DNA of 64,000 nucleotides from Salinisphaera hydrothermalis C41B8 (GTDB lineage: Bacteria > Pseudomonadota > Gammaproteobacteria > Nevskiales > Salinisphaeraceae), in contig NZ_APNK01000002.1 in the NCBI RefSeq assembly GCF_000732535.1, forward strand, positions 286,231-350,230, given 5' to 3'. The position numbers and the translations under genes are program-made. How positions within the stretch are numbered: position 1 is the first letter of the stretch; each line of letters begins with the position of its first letter. This document shows positions 8,356 through 16,946 of this stretch, piece after piece. Under the pieces are notes generated by a model. That model made no database searches. It was not told the origin of the DNA and was given only the letters and a program-made list of their open reading frames with translations.

Positions 8356-9534
8356 ATGACTGCCCAGCATTTGGAATCGATACAGGACCGTTTCATGCAA
8401 CACATCGAGCGTGCGATCTTCGATCTCCGGCGCGGTCTTCCCGTAGTCATCGAGGGGCGGCACTCGCGACATCTCGTGGCGCCGATCGAGGCGGCCACCT
8501 CGGATCTGCTCCAAGACATGAAGGACGGCGCCCGCACCGCGCCGCAGCTTGTATTGACCGAGCATCGGTTGGCCCATCTCGGCCGCTCGAACGCCGACGC
8601 CCCCGCAGCCATCGAATTGCAGACCGACGACGCGCGCGAGGACGTGATTCGCTGGGCGGCCGATCCAGACGCCGACTGGCCACCCTCTCGTCAGCCGGTG
8701 GCGATTTCCGACGTCGGCCACGCCGCGCTCGCGCTGATGCGTCGCGGCTTGCTCATTCCGGCCGCGATCGTGATCGAGCCCGACGACAGCCTCGGACCGG
8801 CGATCCAGCGTCGACTCGATCGCGGCGACCTGTTGTCGGTGACCGCGGCCGACGTATTCGCGCATCGGCACGCGGCGCCCTCGCTGCTGCGCCGAGTGAG
8901 CGAAGCCAACGTGCCGCTGGAAGCCGCGCCGCATTCTCGCTTCGTCATCTTCCGCGAGGCCGATGGCATGCGCGAGCATGTGGCCATCATCATCGGCGAT
9001 TCCGCGCAATGGGCCACGCCAGTCCCGGTGCGCCTGCACTCCGCGTGCCTGACCGGCGACCTGTTCGGCAGCCTGCGCTGCGATTGCGGGCCACAGCTCA
9101 AAGCCAGCCTCGCCACCATCAGCAAGCGTGGCGGCGGCGTCCTGCTGTATCTGGCCCAGGAAGGCCGCGGCATCGGCCTGGCCAATAAGATGCGGGCCTA
9201 CCAGATGCAGGACGACGGGCTGGATACGGTCGATGCCGACCGCGTTCTCGGTTTCGACCAGGACGAACGCGACTATGCCGTCGCCCGCGAGATGCTGGCG
9301 CAGCTCGATGTCGCGCATATCGAACTGCTGACGAACAACCCGGCCAAGCTCGATGCCATGAATCGCGAACCGATCGAGGTGGCGCGCCGTCGCGGTGTAT
9401 ATGGCCGGCTGACCCGGCAGAATCGACGCTATCTCGCCACCAAGGCCCAGCGCGCCGGCCACTGGCTCGATGCGCTGCTGTCCGAGCCGGTGTTGAGCGA
9501 ATCGACCGACTCCGATCGCAACGAGCAGGATTAG
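8356..9534 (+). CDS. GTP cyclohydrolase II with an extra, degenerate RibB-like N-terminal domain
   Basis: GTP cyclohydrolase II opens the imidazole ring of GTP to give the diaminopyrimidinone precursor of riboflavin, with loss of formate. The C-terminal ~200 of 392 residues have the zinc site (RLHSACLTGDLFGSLRCDCG, from about residue 226) and the catalytic segment QEGRGIGLANKMRAYQMQD. The N-terminal ~180 residues begin like DHBP synthase (AIFDLRRGLPVVIEG) but lack its acidic DDEDRENEGD motif, so that domain is probably not catalytic. An in-frame ATG at 8356 follows a short gap from the RibD-like gene. It overlaps the creatininase gene tail-to-tail by 4 bases. It may serve the local cluster rather than housekeeping riboflavin synthesis. 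Confidence 0.87.
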   Translation: MTAQHLESIQDRFMQHIERAIFDLRRGLPVVIEGRHSRHLVAPIEAATSDLLQDMKDGARTAPQLVLTEHRLAHLGRSNADAPAAIELQTDDAREDVIRWAADPDADWPPSRQPVAISDVGHAALALMRRGLLIPAAIVIEPDDSLGPAIQRRLDRGDLLSVTAADVFAHRHAAPSLLRRVSEANVPLEAAPHSRFVIFREADGMREHVAIIIGDSAQWATPVPVRLHSACLTGDLFGSLRCDCGPQLKASLATISKRGGGVLLYLAQEGRGIGLANKMRAYQMQDDGLDTVDADRVLGFDQDERDYAVAREMLAQLDVAHIELLTNNPAKLDAMNREPIEVARRRGVYGRLTRQNRRYLATKAQRAGHWLDALLSEPVLSESTDSDRNEQD

Positions 9535-10346
9535 CGCGCGCCTCGGCCGCCGAACTCGCGCAGGTCGAAACACGCCGTCTCGACAATAATCTCGGCCAGA
9601 CGTACCCCGAACGCCTCGACCAGGCGGGCACCGGTCTCGGCGTCGGCAGCCGCGGCGTTGCCGGTCACGCCCGCGGGGTTCAGATCCTCGGCCATCCAGG
9701 CAAAGCCGGCATCGCCCTCGGGGCCGAGCGTGGCCCCAGTGCGGGCACGCAGCGCGCCCAGCGACTCATGATCGGCCAGCGCGTCGCGACGCACCGCCGC
9801 CGGGGCAAGATGCAACATCATCGATGTTTCCAGCGCGCCGCCATGCAGCCCGTGCGCCAACTCCTCAGCCGGCAGCGCATCGGCCGGTGGTGCGAATCGA
9901 AAATAATTGGCCTTGACCACCAGCAGACCGAAGTCGGCCCGCAGCCGTAGCGCCGCCAGATCGAGCACGGCCTTGTTGCCGCCGTGGCTATTGAACAACA
10001 CCAGTCGACGGATGCCCGCAGCCGCCACGCCCGTACCTATCGCATGAATCTGGGCGATCGCCTGCTCGGCAGTCAGGCTGACCGTGCCGGCGAACCCGGT
10101 GTGTTCCAGGCTTGCCCCGACCGTCATGGCCGGCAGAATCAACAGCTCCAGCGCTTCCCCGCGATCGCGTAGACACTGCCCGGCGGCCGTCACGATGCCA
10201 TCGCCGATCACCCCGTCGGTATTCAGTGGCAAATGCGGGCCGTGTTGTTCGACCGCCGCGACCGGCAACAACGCGACCGGGTCGCGCGCGGCGATCGATG
10301 CCAGTTCCGGCCCGGTCAACGCCGACCAGTGTTCGATTTCCGTCAT
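9531..10346 (-). CDS. Creatininase / ArfB / MftE-family amidohydrolase
   Basis: Creatininase-family enzymes are metal-dependent amide hydrolases. Members include creatininase, the archaeal formamide deformylase ArfB and the mycofactocin peptidase MftE. The 271-residue product has the metal ligands in EQHGPHLPLNTDG (Glu33, His35, Asp44), NSHGGN (about 119-124) and HGGALETSMML. I place the start at 10346 (MTEIEHW); an upstream in-frame ATG at 10379 is also possible. ArfB works together with a RibD-type reductase in archaeal flavin/F420 synthesis, so its place beside RibD-like and cyclohydrolase genes suggests hydrolysis of a formamide or amide intermediate. The exact substrate is unknown. Confidence 0.83.
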   Translation of the reverse strand: MTEIEHWSALTGPELASIAARDPVALLPVAAVEQHGPHLPLNTDGVIGDGIVTAAGQCLRDRGEALELLILPAMTVGASLEHTGFAGTVSLTAEQAIAQIHAIGTGVAAAGIRRLVLFNSHGGNKAVLDLAALRLRADFGLLVVKANYFRFAPPADALPAEELAHGLHGGALETSMMLHLAPAAVRRDALADHESLGALRARTGATLGPEGDAGFAWMAEDLNPAGVTGNAAAADAETGARLVEAFGVRLAEIIVETACFDLREFGGRGAR

Positions 10347-10441
10347 AAGCAGCAGCCCCGTTGCCATCGAGCGACCCATGATGCGCGCCCCCGGCGGCCA
10401 TGCCCAGCCGACCGGCTCGCGGAATTCTCACAAGAGCCGTT

Positions 10442-10715
10442 CTAGGGACTGTTGCCGTCTCGTGCGAGTCCGCGCCAAGCGCTGTTTTGCGGCAAGACGA
10501 GGCGTAGCGAACGTGGCGTAGCTGGCCCACGCGAGAGAGCGACAACGCTGTATTGCCGCAAAACAGCGCTTGTCCCTTCGGGTTGGGCCGCAAATCCCGC
10601 CCGGCGGCGTTGCGAGCTTGGGTCGTGGCTCGCCACGACGCGGCGACTCGCGCCTTGCCGGACACGATTTGCGGACGCCAACGCGGCGCTCTCACGAAAC
10701 GGCAACAGTCCCTAG
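10442..10715. repeat. Nested inverted-repeat (MITE-like) element
   Basis: This gene-free stretch between the creatininase gene and the antiporter gene is bounded by imperfect inverted repeats. CTAGGGACTGTTGCCGT at the left end is mirrored by ACGGCAACAGTCCCTAG at the right end, with further near-matches inward (TCGTG / CACGA). Inside lies a perfect 20-base inverted repeat (10476-10495 and 10553-10572, core GCGCTGTTTTGCGGC) around a 57-base loop. Open frames on both strands are mirror shadows of the repeat, not genes. The layout suggests a small non-autonomous mobile element or a dispersed structured repeat. The rest of the 10347-10869 gap shows nothing else clear. Confidence 0.65.
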
Positions 10716-10869
10716 CAGACGGGATCGAGACACGGTGGGCGGCTAGAATAGTGGGAATGCTCCCATCCGACGATCCGGGTCATCCTCGATGGATGCCGCC
10801 ACCCGGTGTCGGCATGCTCTCGCGCCGCCCGGCCGGGGCCTGACGAACCAAGGCTTTGCTCGACTCTCG

Positions 10870-12531
10870 ATGACGATCGTATTCACTACCCTGATCCTGT
10901 TGCTCACCGTGGCGATCTCCGGCGTGCTGATCGGCCTGCTGCCGTTCCGCCTGCCCCGGCCGCTGGTGCAGATCGCCCTCGGCGCCGCGCTGGCCGTGCC
11001 GAGCTTCGGCTTGCATGTCCGGCTCGACCCGGAACTGTTCTTCCTGCTGTTCATCCCTCCGCTGCTGTTCGCCGACGCCTGGCGTATGCCGCGCCGCGAA
11101 TTCCGACGTCTGCTCGGGCCGATCACCGCGCTCGCGCTCGGGCTGGTGATGGTGACGGTGATCTGCGTGGGCTTCTTCGTGCACTGGCTGATCCCACAGG
11201 TGCCGCTGGCGGCGGGGTTCGCGCTCGGCGCGGTGCTCTCGCCCACCGACGCGGTTGCGGTATCGGCGATTACCGGCAATGCCCGTATTCCGCCGCGCTT
11301 GCTGCATATCCTTCAGGGCGAGGCGTTGATGAACGATGCCTCGGGTCTGGTCGCACTGCGCTTCGGCGTGGCCGCGACGCTGACCGGCGCCTTTTCCCTG
11401 CCCAAGGCCGCGCTGAGCTTCGTGATCATCGCCGCGGGCGGGCTGGCGGTCGGTTGGGCACTGGCCTGGCTGTTCGCCCAGGTGCGCTACTTCCTCACTC
11501 AGTGGCGCGGCGACGATCCATCAAGCCATGTCGCCCTGCTGCTGCTGCTGCCATTCGGCGCCTATCTGATGGGCGAGCATCTGGGCGTGTCCGGCATTCT
11601 GTCGGCGGTCGCGGCCGGCATGACGCTCAACAGTATCGATACGCTCAAGGGCGAACTGGCCACGCGCATGCAGAACCGCGGTATGTGGGCCATGCTCGAG
11701 TTCATCTTCAACGGCGTGATTTTTGTTCTGCTTGGCCAGCAGATTCCCGTGATTCTGGCCCACGCCGGCGACGCCAAGGACTCGATCGGGGTCGACTGGT
11801 GGCATCTCGCCTCGTACCCATTGGCCGTGCTGGTTCTATTGATGGTCTCGCGCTATCTATGGGTGTGGGTCATGCTCAAGCTGGTCGTGATGCGCGCCCG
11901 CCGGCGCGGCGAAGCTGTGACCCGGGTATCGTCGCGGATCATCGCTACCACCACGCTGGCCGGCGTACGCGGCGCGATCACACTCGCGGCCGTGCTCTCG
12001 TTGCCGCTGACCGAGAGCGACGGCACCCCTTTTCCCGGCCGCAGCGTATTCGTATTCATCGCGGTGAGTGTGATCCTGTCCTCGCTCATCATCGCCACGA
12101 TCGCTCTGCCGCCGTTGCTGCGGCGTATTCAACTGCCCGAGGATGATCCACGCGCCACCGAGGAGCGCGATGCCCGTGCCGCCTCGGCCCGAGCCGCCAT
12201 TCAAGCGCTCGATCGCATGCGCGAGGAATACAAGGCCGAATCGGACGACGCCGACGAGGCGTCGCTGTACGCGGAGGTGGCGGCCCGCGTCATGGCGGCC
12301 TATCAACCCTGGCTGGACCCGGACTCGGACGCCGAGGACAAGCAACGTGCCCGGCGCGGTTTCGGAATGGAGCGCACGCTCCGGCTCGCCGCGCTCAACG
12401 CCGAGCGCGACGAGCTCTATCGCCTGCGTGGCCAGGCCGAGATCAACGACGTCACCATGCGCCGCATCATGGCCGACATCGATCTCACGGAGGCCTCGTT
12501 ACGCAGCGGTCGCCGCTCCGGCAAGCGCTGA
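10870..12531 (+). CDS. CPA1-family Na+/H+ antiporter
   Basis: The 553-residue protein is a monovalent cation/proton antiporter of the CPA1 (NhaP/YjcE/SynNhaP) type in the inner membrane, used for sodium and pH homeostasis. About twelve hydrophobic segments fill the first ~420 residues. Diagnostic motifs are LSPTDAVAVSAI and GEALMNDASGLVALR, which hold the ion-binding Asp residues, and GVRGAITLAAVLSLP. The C-terminal ~130 residues are charged and cytoplasmic. I start at the ATG at 10870 because the first helix begins right after it; the frame is open to 10789 without a signal-like extension. It stands alone. Confidence 0.88.
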   Translation: MTIVFTTLILLLTVAISGVLIGLLPFRLPRPLVQIALGAALAVPSFGLHVRLDPELFFLLFIPPLLFADAWRMPRREFRRLLGPITALALGLVMVTVICVGFFVHWLIPQVPLAAGFALGAVLSPTDAVAVSAITGNARIPPRLLHILQGEALMNDASGLVALRFGVAATLTGAFSLPKAALSFVIIAAGGLAVGWALAWLFAQVRYFLTQWRGDDPSSHVALLLLLPFGAYLMGEHLGVSGILSAVAAGMTLNSIDTLKGELATRMQNRGMWAMLEFIFNGVIFVLLGQQIPVILAHAGDAKDSIGVDWWHLASYPLAVLVLLMVSRYLWVWVMLKLVVMRARRRGEAVTRVSSRIIATTTLAGVRGAITLAAVLSLPLTESDGTPFPGRSVFVFIAVSVILSSLIIATIALPPLLRRIQLPEDDPRATEERDARAASARAAIQALDRMREEYKAESDDADEASLYAEVAARVMAAYQPWLDPDSDAEDKQRARRGFGMERTLRLAALNAERDELYRLRGQAEINDVTMRRIMADIDLTEASLRSGRRSGKR

Positions 12532-12654
12532 TCGCAGCGGCGATTCCGAATCGATTGAAGGAATTCGGGAACCGCTGGCGATATCCGTGCGTTGGTGGGT
12601 GTGCGGTACCGCAATCGCGGGCCGCTCACTCACGCAACTGTAAGGACAAGAGCA

Positions 12655-13059
12655 ATGAACAAACCGCTCTTCGCCACCACCGCAACCGTCATCGCGCTCA
12701 GCCTGGCCGCCGTCACCACGCCGGTATTCGCCCAAGGCTCGAACACGTCCGGCAGCTCCGGCATGCAATCGAGCTATGCGCAGTCGAACTCTGGCAATAC
12801 CCAGGTCTCGCAGGCCCAGGTCCAGAAATTCGCCGCGGCACAAAAGGACATGCAGTCGCTGGTGCGCAATTCGCAACAGAAGATCAAAAGCGCGAGCAAT
12901 CAGAAGCAGGCGAAACAATATCGTCAGCAGATGAACCAGAAGATCGTCAAGACGATCAAGAACGATGGCCTGTCGGTCCAGCAGTACAACAAGATCGCCC
13001 AGGCCAGTCGCGGCAATCAGAAGCTTCAGCACCGCATTCAAAAAGCAATGCAGGACTGA
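12655..13059 (+). CDS. Secreted DUF4168-family protein
   Basis: The 134-residue product has a signal peptide (about 1-25, ending TPVFAQG), then a Ser/Asn/Gln-rich linker (about 26-55). A helical DUF4168-type domain follows, with conserved VQKFAAAQKDMQ, then QMNQKIVKTIKNDGLSVQQYNKIAQA. Function of the family is not known; members are small periplasmic or secreted proteins. The ATG at 12655 follows a good ribosome-binding site (TAAGGACAAG). A strong hairpin terminator lies about 75 bases after the stop, so this is a monocistronic gene. Confidence 0.75.
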   Translation: MNKPLFATTATVIALSLAAVTTPVFAQGSNTSGSSGMQSSYAQSNSGNTQVSQAQVQKFAAAQKDMQSLVRNSQQKIKSASNQKQAKQYRQQMNQKIVKTIKNDGLSVQQYNKIAQASRGNQKLQHRIQKAMQD

Positions 13060-13135
13060 TTCGCCCGGGCAGCCGCCCGTCTGGCAACTCCAGTGCTGCG
13101 TAGCCGGAGCAGCGGCATGAAACCGCTGCGCTTTC

Positions 13136-13173
13136 GGGCCGGGTCGACGCCAAGTCGGCCCGGCCCGATTTTA
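13136..13173 (+). terminator. Rho-independent terminator after the DUF4168 gene
   Basis: A 13-base GC-rich stem (GGGCCGGGTCGAC, 13136-13148, against GTCGGCCCGGCCC, 13154-13166, one mismatch) with a GCCAA loop is followed by GATTTTAT. The hairpin stands between the DUF4168 gene and the flavin reductase gene and most likely ends transcription of the former. Confidence 0.7.
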
Positions 13174-13253
13174 TCGCCCGAAGCCGGCAGCGGGCTGCGA
13201 GCCGGTCGGGATATCGGCTAATCTGGTGGGTATAAATCACGTCCACATCTTGC

Positions 13254-13868
13254 ATGGCCTTCCATTTCTATGAACCTGCCAAGGGGCACGGGCTGCCCCA
13301 CGATCCGTTCAAGGCAATTATCGCGCCGCGGCCGATCGGCTGGGTGTCCAGCCTCGACGATCAGGGGCATCGTAATCTCGCCCCCTATAGTTTCTTCAAC
13401 GCCATCAACGCCGCCCCGCCGATGCTCGCGTTCTCCAGCTACGGCTATAAGGACAGCGTGCGCAACGTGGAAGCCACGGGCGAATTCGTCTGGAATCTGG
13501 CCAGCCGCGAACTTGCCGAGGCGATGAATCGCAGTTCCGCCAGCGTCGATCCCAAGGTCGACGAATTCGAGCTGGCCGGGCTGACGCCGGTACCCGGCAA
13601 GGTCGTCGCCGCGCCGCGCGTCGCCGAAGCCGCCGTGGCCATGGAATGCCGACTCTGCCAGGTCGTGCACCTGCATAGCGCCGATGGCGAGCCGACCAAT
13701 GCCTGGTTGACCATCGGCGAAGTGGTCGGCGTACATATCGACGAGCGCCTGCTGGTCGATGGTATTTTCGACACCGTCGCCGCCGCGCCGATCATGCGCG
13801 CGGGCGGCCCGGCCGATTATTTCGGCATCGGCCACGACGATCTGTTCAAGATGGAACGCCCGGGCTGA
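13254..13868 (+). CDS. Flavin reductase-like FMN-binding protein (DIM6/NTAB family)
   Basis: The 204-residue protein matches the split-barrel flavin reductase-like family, whose members bind FMN and reduce flavin or carry out related redox steps. Family features are APRPIGWVSSLDDQG (residues about 25-39), the FMN-phosphate region LAPYSFFNAINAAPPMLAFS, and VWNLASRELAEAMNRSS. The start ATG at 13254 precedes FHFYEP, typical of this subgroup. It has no operon partner; the previous gene ends with a terminator and the next starts 180 bases on. The physiological substrate is not evident. Confidence 0.85.
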   Translation: MAFHFYEPAKGHGLPHDPFKAIIAPRPIGWVSSLDDQGHRNLAPYSFFNAINAAPPMLAFSSYGYKDSVRNVEATGEFVWNLASRELAEAMNRSSASVDPKVDEFELAGLTPVPGKVVAAPRVAEAAVAMECRLCQVVHLHSADGEPTNAWLTIGEVVGVHIDERLLVDGIFDTVAAAPIMRAGGPADYFGIGHDDLFKMERPG

Positions 13869-14048
13869 GGGTGGCGAGCGGATCGGCGACGCGGCCGCGT
13901 GCCGCTCGCCCCATCGGTGTCCCGCCGGCATCGCGCCATGCGTCCGGACGTCGAGGCGACCCGCCGCGCGGCACGCGGGCCAAATCCCTCGCCAGCGTTG
14001 CCGGCGCTGTGCGAAGCTGAAACTATTTCATATTGCAGGAATCTCTCC

Positions 14049-14492
14049 ATGCTTCGATCTTCCATTGTCCCCGCGTTGACCGTGGCTGCCGCGCTAACCG
14101 CACTGGCCGGCTGCGCACCCGACACGCTGCCACCGCCCGAAGGCTCGGCCGCCTCGGCCACGCCCACAACCGGCGGGCCGGTCGACGGCCGTCCGGGCCC
14201 GGATTTCCAGTCCGGCACCAACGGATCGAGTGACAACGGCCTGATCCACTACGTCTGTAACGACGGCAGCCGTATCAACGCCCGTTATCCCGACACCGAC
14301 CATGCCGTGGTGCACTATCAGGGCAAGAAACTGGCGATGCATATCGCCATGTCAGCCGACGGCGCCCGCTATGTCGGCGCCCACTACGAATGGTGGACCC
14401 GCGGCAGCGGTCGCAACGCCGAGGCCACCCTGTATACCCACGCCGACGACGGCTCGAGTGGCCATCAAATCACGAGCTGCCGCGAACAGTAG
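14049..14492 (+). CDS. MliC-family lysozyme-inhibitor lipoprotein
   Basis: The 147-residue product has a lipoprotein signal (lipobox LAGC, Cys at about residue 22), a Pro/Gly/Ser-rich linker and a C-terminal MliC-type beta-barrel domain. The domain shows YVCNDGSRINARYPD at its start and a paired final Cys (ITSCREQ). MliC proteins are outer-membrane or periplasmic inhibitors of C-type lysozyme. The ATG at 14049 gives a normal lipoprotein signal peptide, whereas the longer open frame upstream has none. It is a single gene between the flavin reductase and the M42 peptidase. Confidence 0.78.
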   Translation: MLRSSIVPALTVAAALTALAGCAPDTLPPPEGSAASATPTTGGPVDGRPGPDFQSGTNGSSDNGLIHYVCNDGSRINARYPDTDHAVVHYQGKKLAMHIAMSADGARYVGAHYEWWTRGSGRNAEATLYTHADDGSSGHQITSCREQ

Positions 14493-14612
14493 AGCGTCCT
14501 CGTGACGACTCGCCCGACCCGTCTCCCGGCCGCTTGAACGACCCCTCGGGCGGCCGGACAATGCTCCACATTCAATTCAGGCGCGTCCCTCTGCGCACGA
14601 CCGGAACTCTCC

Positions 14613-15704
14613 ATGGCCGATAACGAATCCATTCTCAACGCTGACTCGATGGCGTTTCTCGAGCGCTATCTGAACAATGCCTCGCCGACCGGCTACGAGT
14701 CGGCGGGCCAGAAACTCTGGATGGAGTACCTGGCGCCGTATGTCGACGACTTCATTACCGATGCCTATGGCACCGCGGTGGGCGTGATCAATCCGGACGC
14801 GGACTACAAGGTCGTAATCGAAGGCCACGCCGACGAGATCGGCTGGTATGTGAACCACATCACCGACAAGGGCCTGATCTACGTGCTGCGCAACGGCGGC
14901 TCCGATCACCAGATCGCCACCTCCAAACGCGTGAATATCCATACCGCCAACGGCCCGGTCGAGGGCGTGTTTGGCTGGCCGGCGATCCATACCCGCAATC
15001 CGGGCAACGAAAAAGCGCCGACCAAAGACAACATCTTTGTCGACGTCGGCGCGGCATCGAAGGAAGAAGTCGAACAAATGGGGATCCATCCAGGCTGCGT
15101 GCTGACGTATCCGGATGAATTCAGCGTGCTCAACGGCAACAAATTTGTCTGTCGCGCGATCGACAACCGTATCGGCGGCTTCATGATCGCCGAAGTCGCG
15201 CGGCTACTGCTCGAGTCCGGCAACAAGCCGAACTTCGGGCTGTATATCGTCAACGCCGTGCAGGAAGAAGTCGGGCTCAAGGGCGCGACAATGATCGCCG
15301 AGCGCATCAAGCCGGACGTCGCCATCGTCACCGACGTCACGCACGATACGTCGACGCCGATGATCGAGCAGACCACCCACGGTTCGACCAAGATCGGCGA
15401 CGGCCCGGTGATCGCCTATGCACCGGCGGTACAGAACAAGCTACGCGAACATCTGATCGCCACCGCCGAGCGCGAGAACATTCCGTTCCAGCGCCAGGCG
15501 CGGGCACCGGCCACCGGCACCGATACCGATGCGTTCGCCTATAGCAACCAGGGCGTACCCTCGGCGCTGATCGCGCTAGCACTGCGTTATATGCATACCA
15601 CGGTCGAGATGGTTCATCGCGACGACGTCGAGGACGTGATCCGTCTGATGTACGAAGGCGTACGCGGCATCGAGTCCGGCACCACCTTCAGCTACTTCGA
15701 ATAA
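14613..15704 (+). CDS. M42-family metallopeptidase (FrvX/TET-type aminopeptidase)
   Basis: The 363-residue protein is a cytoplasmic di-metal aminopeptidase of family M42, usually a large dodecameric complex. Motifs are EGHADEIGWYV (metal His and general Asp/Glu region, from about residue 70), RAIDNRIGG (bridging Asp, about 182-190), QEEVGLKGA (catalytic and metal Glu pair, about 218-226) and VTDVTHD. The C-terminal TGTDTDAFA and HTTVEMVH segments are also typical. The metal ligands appear intact and the length is normal. A perfect GC-rich palindrome follows the stop before lrgA. Confidence 0.9.
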   Translation: MADNESILNADSMAFLERYLNNASPTGYESAGQKLWMEYLAPYVDDFITDAYGTAVGVINPDADYKVVIEGHADEIGWYVNHITDKGLIYVLRNGGSDHQIATSKRVNIHTANGPVEGVFGWPAIHTRNPGNEKAPTKDNIFVDVGAASKEEVEQMGIHPGCVLTYPDEFSVLNGNKFVCRAIDNRIGGFMIAEVARLLLESGNKPNFGLYIVNAVQEEVGLKGATMIAERIKPDVAIVTDVTHDTSTPMIEQTTHGSTKIGDGPVIAYAPAVQNKLREHLIATAERENIPFQRQARAPATGTDTDAFAYSNQGVPSALIALALRYMHTTVEMVHRDDVEDVIRLMYEGVRGIESGTTFSYFE

Positions 15705-15743
15705 TCCGCACGCCGACCAGCTTCAGGCCGGTTGGCCTCGACC

Positions 15744-15769
15744 CGGCCCGGGTTGCGCAACCCGGGCCG
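15744..15769 (+). terminator. Palindromic hairpin after the M42 peptidase gene
   Basis: CGGCCCGGGTT (15744-15754) and AACCCGGGCCG (15759-15769) form a perfect 11-base stem closed by GCGC. It lies in the 87-base gap between the M42 gene and lrgA. There is no T-tract, so it may be a weak terminator or an mRNA-end stabiliser. Confidence 0.5.
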
Positions 15770-15791
15770 CCATCCACTCTCATCGAACGCC

Positions 15792-16151
15792 ATGATTGGA
15801 TCGATCGCCGCCTTGCTGGTGCTGCAACTGATCGGCACCATTGTGATCCGTCTCACCGGCATTCCGCTGCCGGGGCCCGTAGTCGGCATGCTGTTGCTGT
15901 TCGTCTATCTGCTCTGGCGGGGCGCCACGCCGAAACCCTTCGAGCGCACGGCCCAGGGCCTGCTGCAGAATCTGGCCCTGCTGTTCGTGCCCGCCGGCGT
16001 GGGCATCATCGCGCACCTGCACGCCGTGGCCGATCAATGGATCGCGCTATCAGTCACGATCGTGGCCAGCGCCACGATCACCCTGGTGGTGACCGCGGCC
16101 ACACTGCATTGGTTGCTCAAGTGGCGGCGGCCCGACGGCGAGTGGGAATAG
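15792..16151 (+). CDS. CidA/LrgA-family holin-like membrane protein
   Basis: The 119-residue protein has four predicted membrane helices and the family signature GIPLPGPVVGMLLLF near residues 23-37, followed by LLQNLALLFVPAGVGI. CidA/LrgA proteins act with CidB/LrgB in the inner membrane; they were described as holin/antiholin-like and later linked to pyruvate or small-metabolite transport. The next gene starts 3 bases after its stop and encodes the LrgB partner, so the pair is complete. I begin at the ATG at 15792, directly before the first helix. Confidence 0.88.
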   Translation: MIGSIAALLVLQLIGTIVIRLTGIPLPGPVVGMLLLFVYLLWRGATPKPFERTAQGLLQNLALLFVPAGVGIIAHLHAVADQWIALSVTIVASATITLVVTAATLHWLLKWRRPDGEWE

Positions 16152-16154
16152 ACC

Positions 16155-16874
16155 ATGTCGATCACACGGATCTGGGTTTATCTCGCCGAGCAGCCACTGC
16201 TATGGCTGGCGCTCACGGTGGGTGTGTTCTGGCTGGCCAAGCAGTTTTATTTCGCGGTACGACAGTTTCCCCTGCTCAACCCCGTACTGGTTTCGGTGGC
16301 CGCCATCGTGGCCCTGCTGGCAGCGACCGGCACCCCGTACGACGAGTACTTCCAGGGCGCTCAGTTCGTGAATTTCCTGCTGGGCCCGGCGACCGTGGCG
16401 CTTGCCGTACCCCTGGCATCGCAAATCGATACGCTCAAGCGAGCCCTGCTGCCGTTGTCGATCGCACTCGCGGTCGGCTCGCTCACCGGCATTCTCTCGA
16501 CGCTGGCGATCGGCTGGGCGCTGGGCATCGACGGCCAGATGCTGCTGTCGCTGTTACCACGCTCGATCACCACGCCGATCGCCATGGGCGTGTCCGACCA
16601 GATCGGCGGCAGTCCGCAGCTCACCGCCGTGTTCGTGATCCTCACCGGCATTCTGGGCGCGGCATTCGGTTTGCCGCTGCTCGGCGCCCTGCGTCTGCGG
16701 GACCCGATCGCCGGCGGGTTTGCGCTCGGCGTGGCCTCGCACGGTATCGGCACCGCCCGCGCGTTCGAATATAACCAACAGGCCGGCGCCTTCTCGGGCC
16801 TGGCGATGGGACTCAACGGCACGCTGACGGCCATTCTGGTCCCGCTGATCGTTTGGTTGTTCGGCTTGTACTAA
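16155..16874 (+). CDS. CidB/LrgB-family membrane protein
   Basis: The 239-residue inner-membrane protein has about seven hydrophobic segments. It has the LrgB hallmarks FLLGPATVALAVPLASQ (about residues 74-90), LLPRSITTPIAMGVSDQIGG and GVASHGIGTARAFEYN. It is the obligate partner of the LrgA-type protein encoded just upstream, in the same operon. The LrgAB/CidAB pair affects autolysis and overflow-metabolite handling in other bacteria. No LytSR-type regulator is visible nearby. The gene ends 72 bases before hsp20. Confidence 0.9.
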   Translation: MSITRIWVYLAEQPLLWLALTVGVFWLAKQFYFAVRQFPLLNPVLVSVAAIVALLAATGTPYDEYFQGAQFVNFLLGPATVALAVPLASQIDTLKRALLPLSIALAVGSLTGILSTLAIGWALGIDGQMLLSLLPRSITTPIAMGVSDQIGGSPQLTAVFVILTGILGAAFGLPLLGALRLRDPIAGGFALGVASHGIGTARAFEYNQQAGAFSGLAMGLNGTLTAILVPLIVWLFGLY

Positions 16875-16946
16875 ACAGCGTTGGCGAAGGTTGTCTCGCC
16901 ACGCACGCGTCCCTATGTTGAAAGCAATCATCAATCGAGCGATCTG

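Noticed and set aside
10452..10715. Two 87-residue open frames on opposite strands over the same segment.
   Set aside because: Both end in the same peptide because the segment has inverted-repeat ends; they are mirror shadows of the repeat element.
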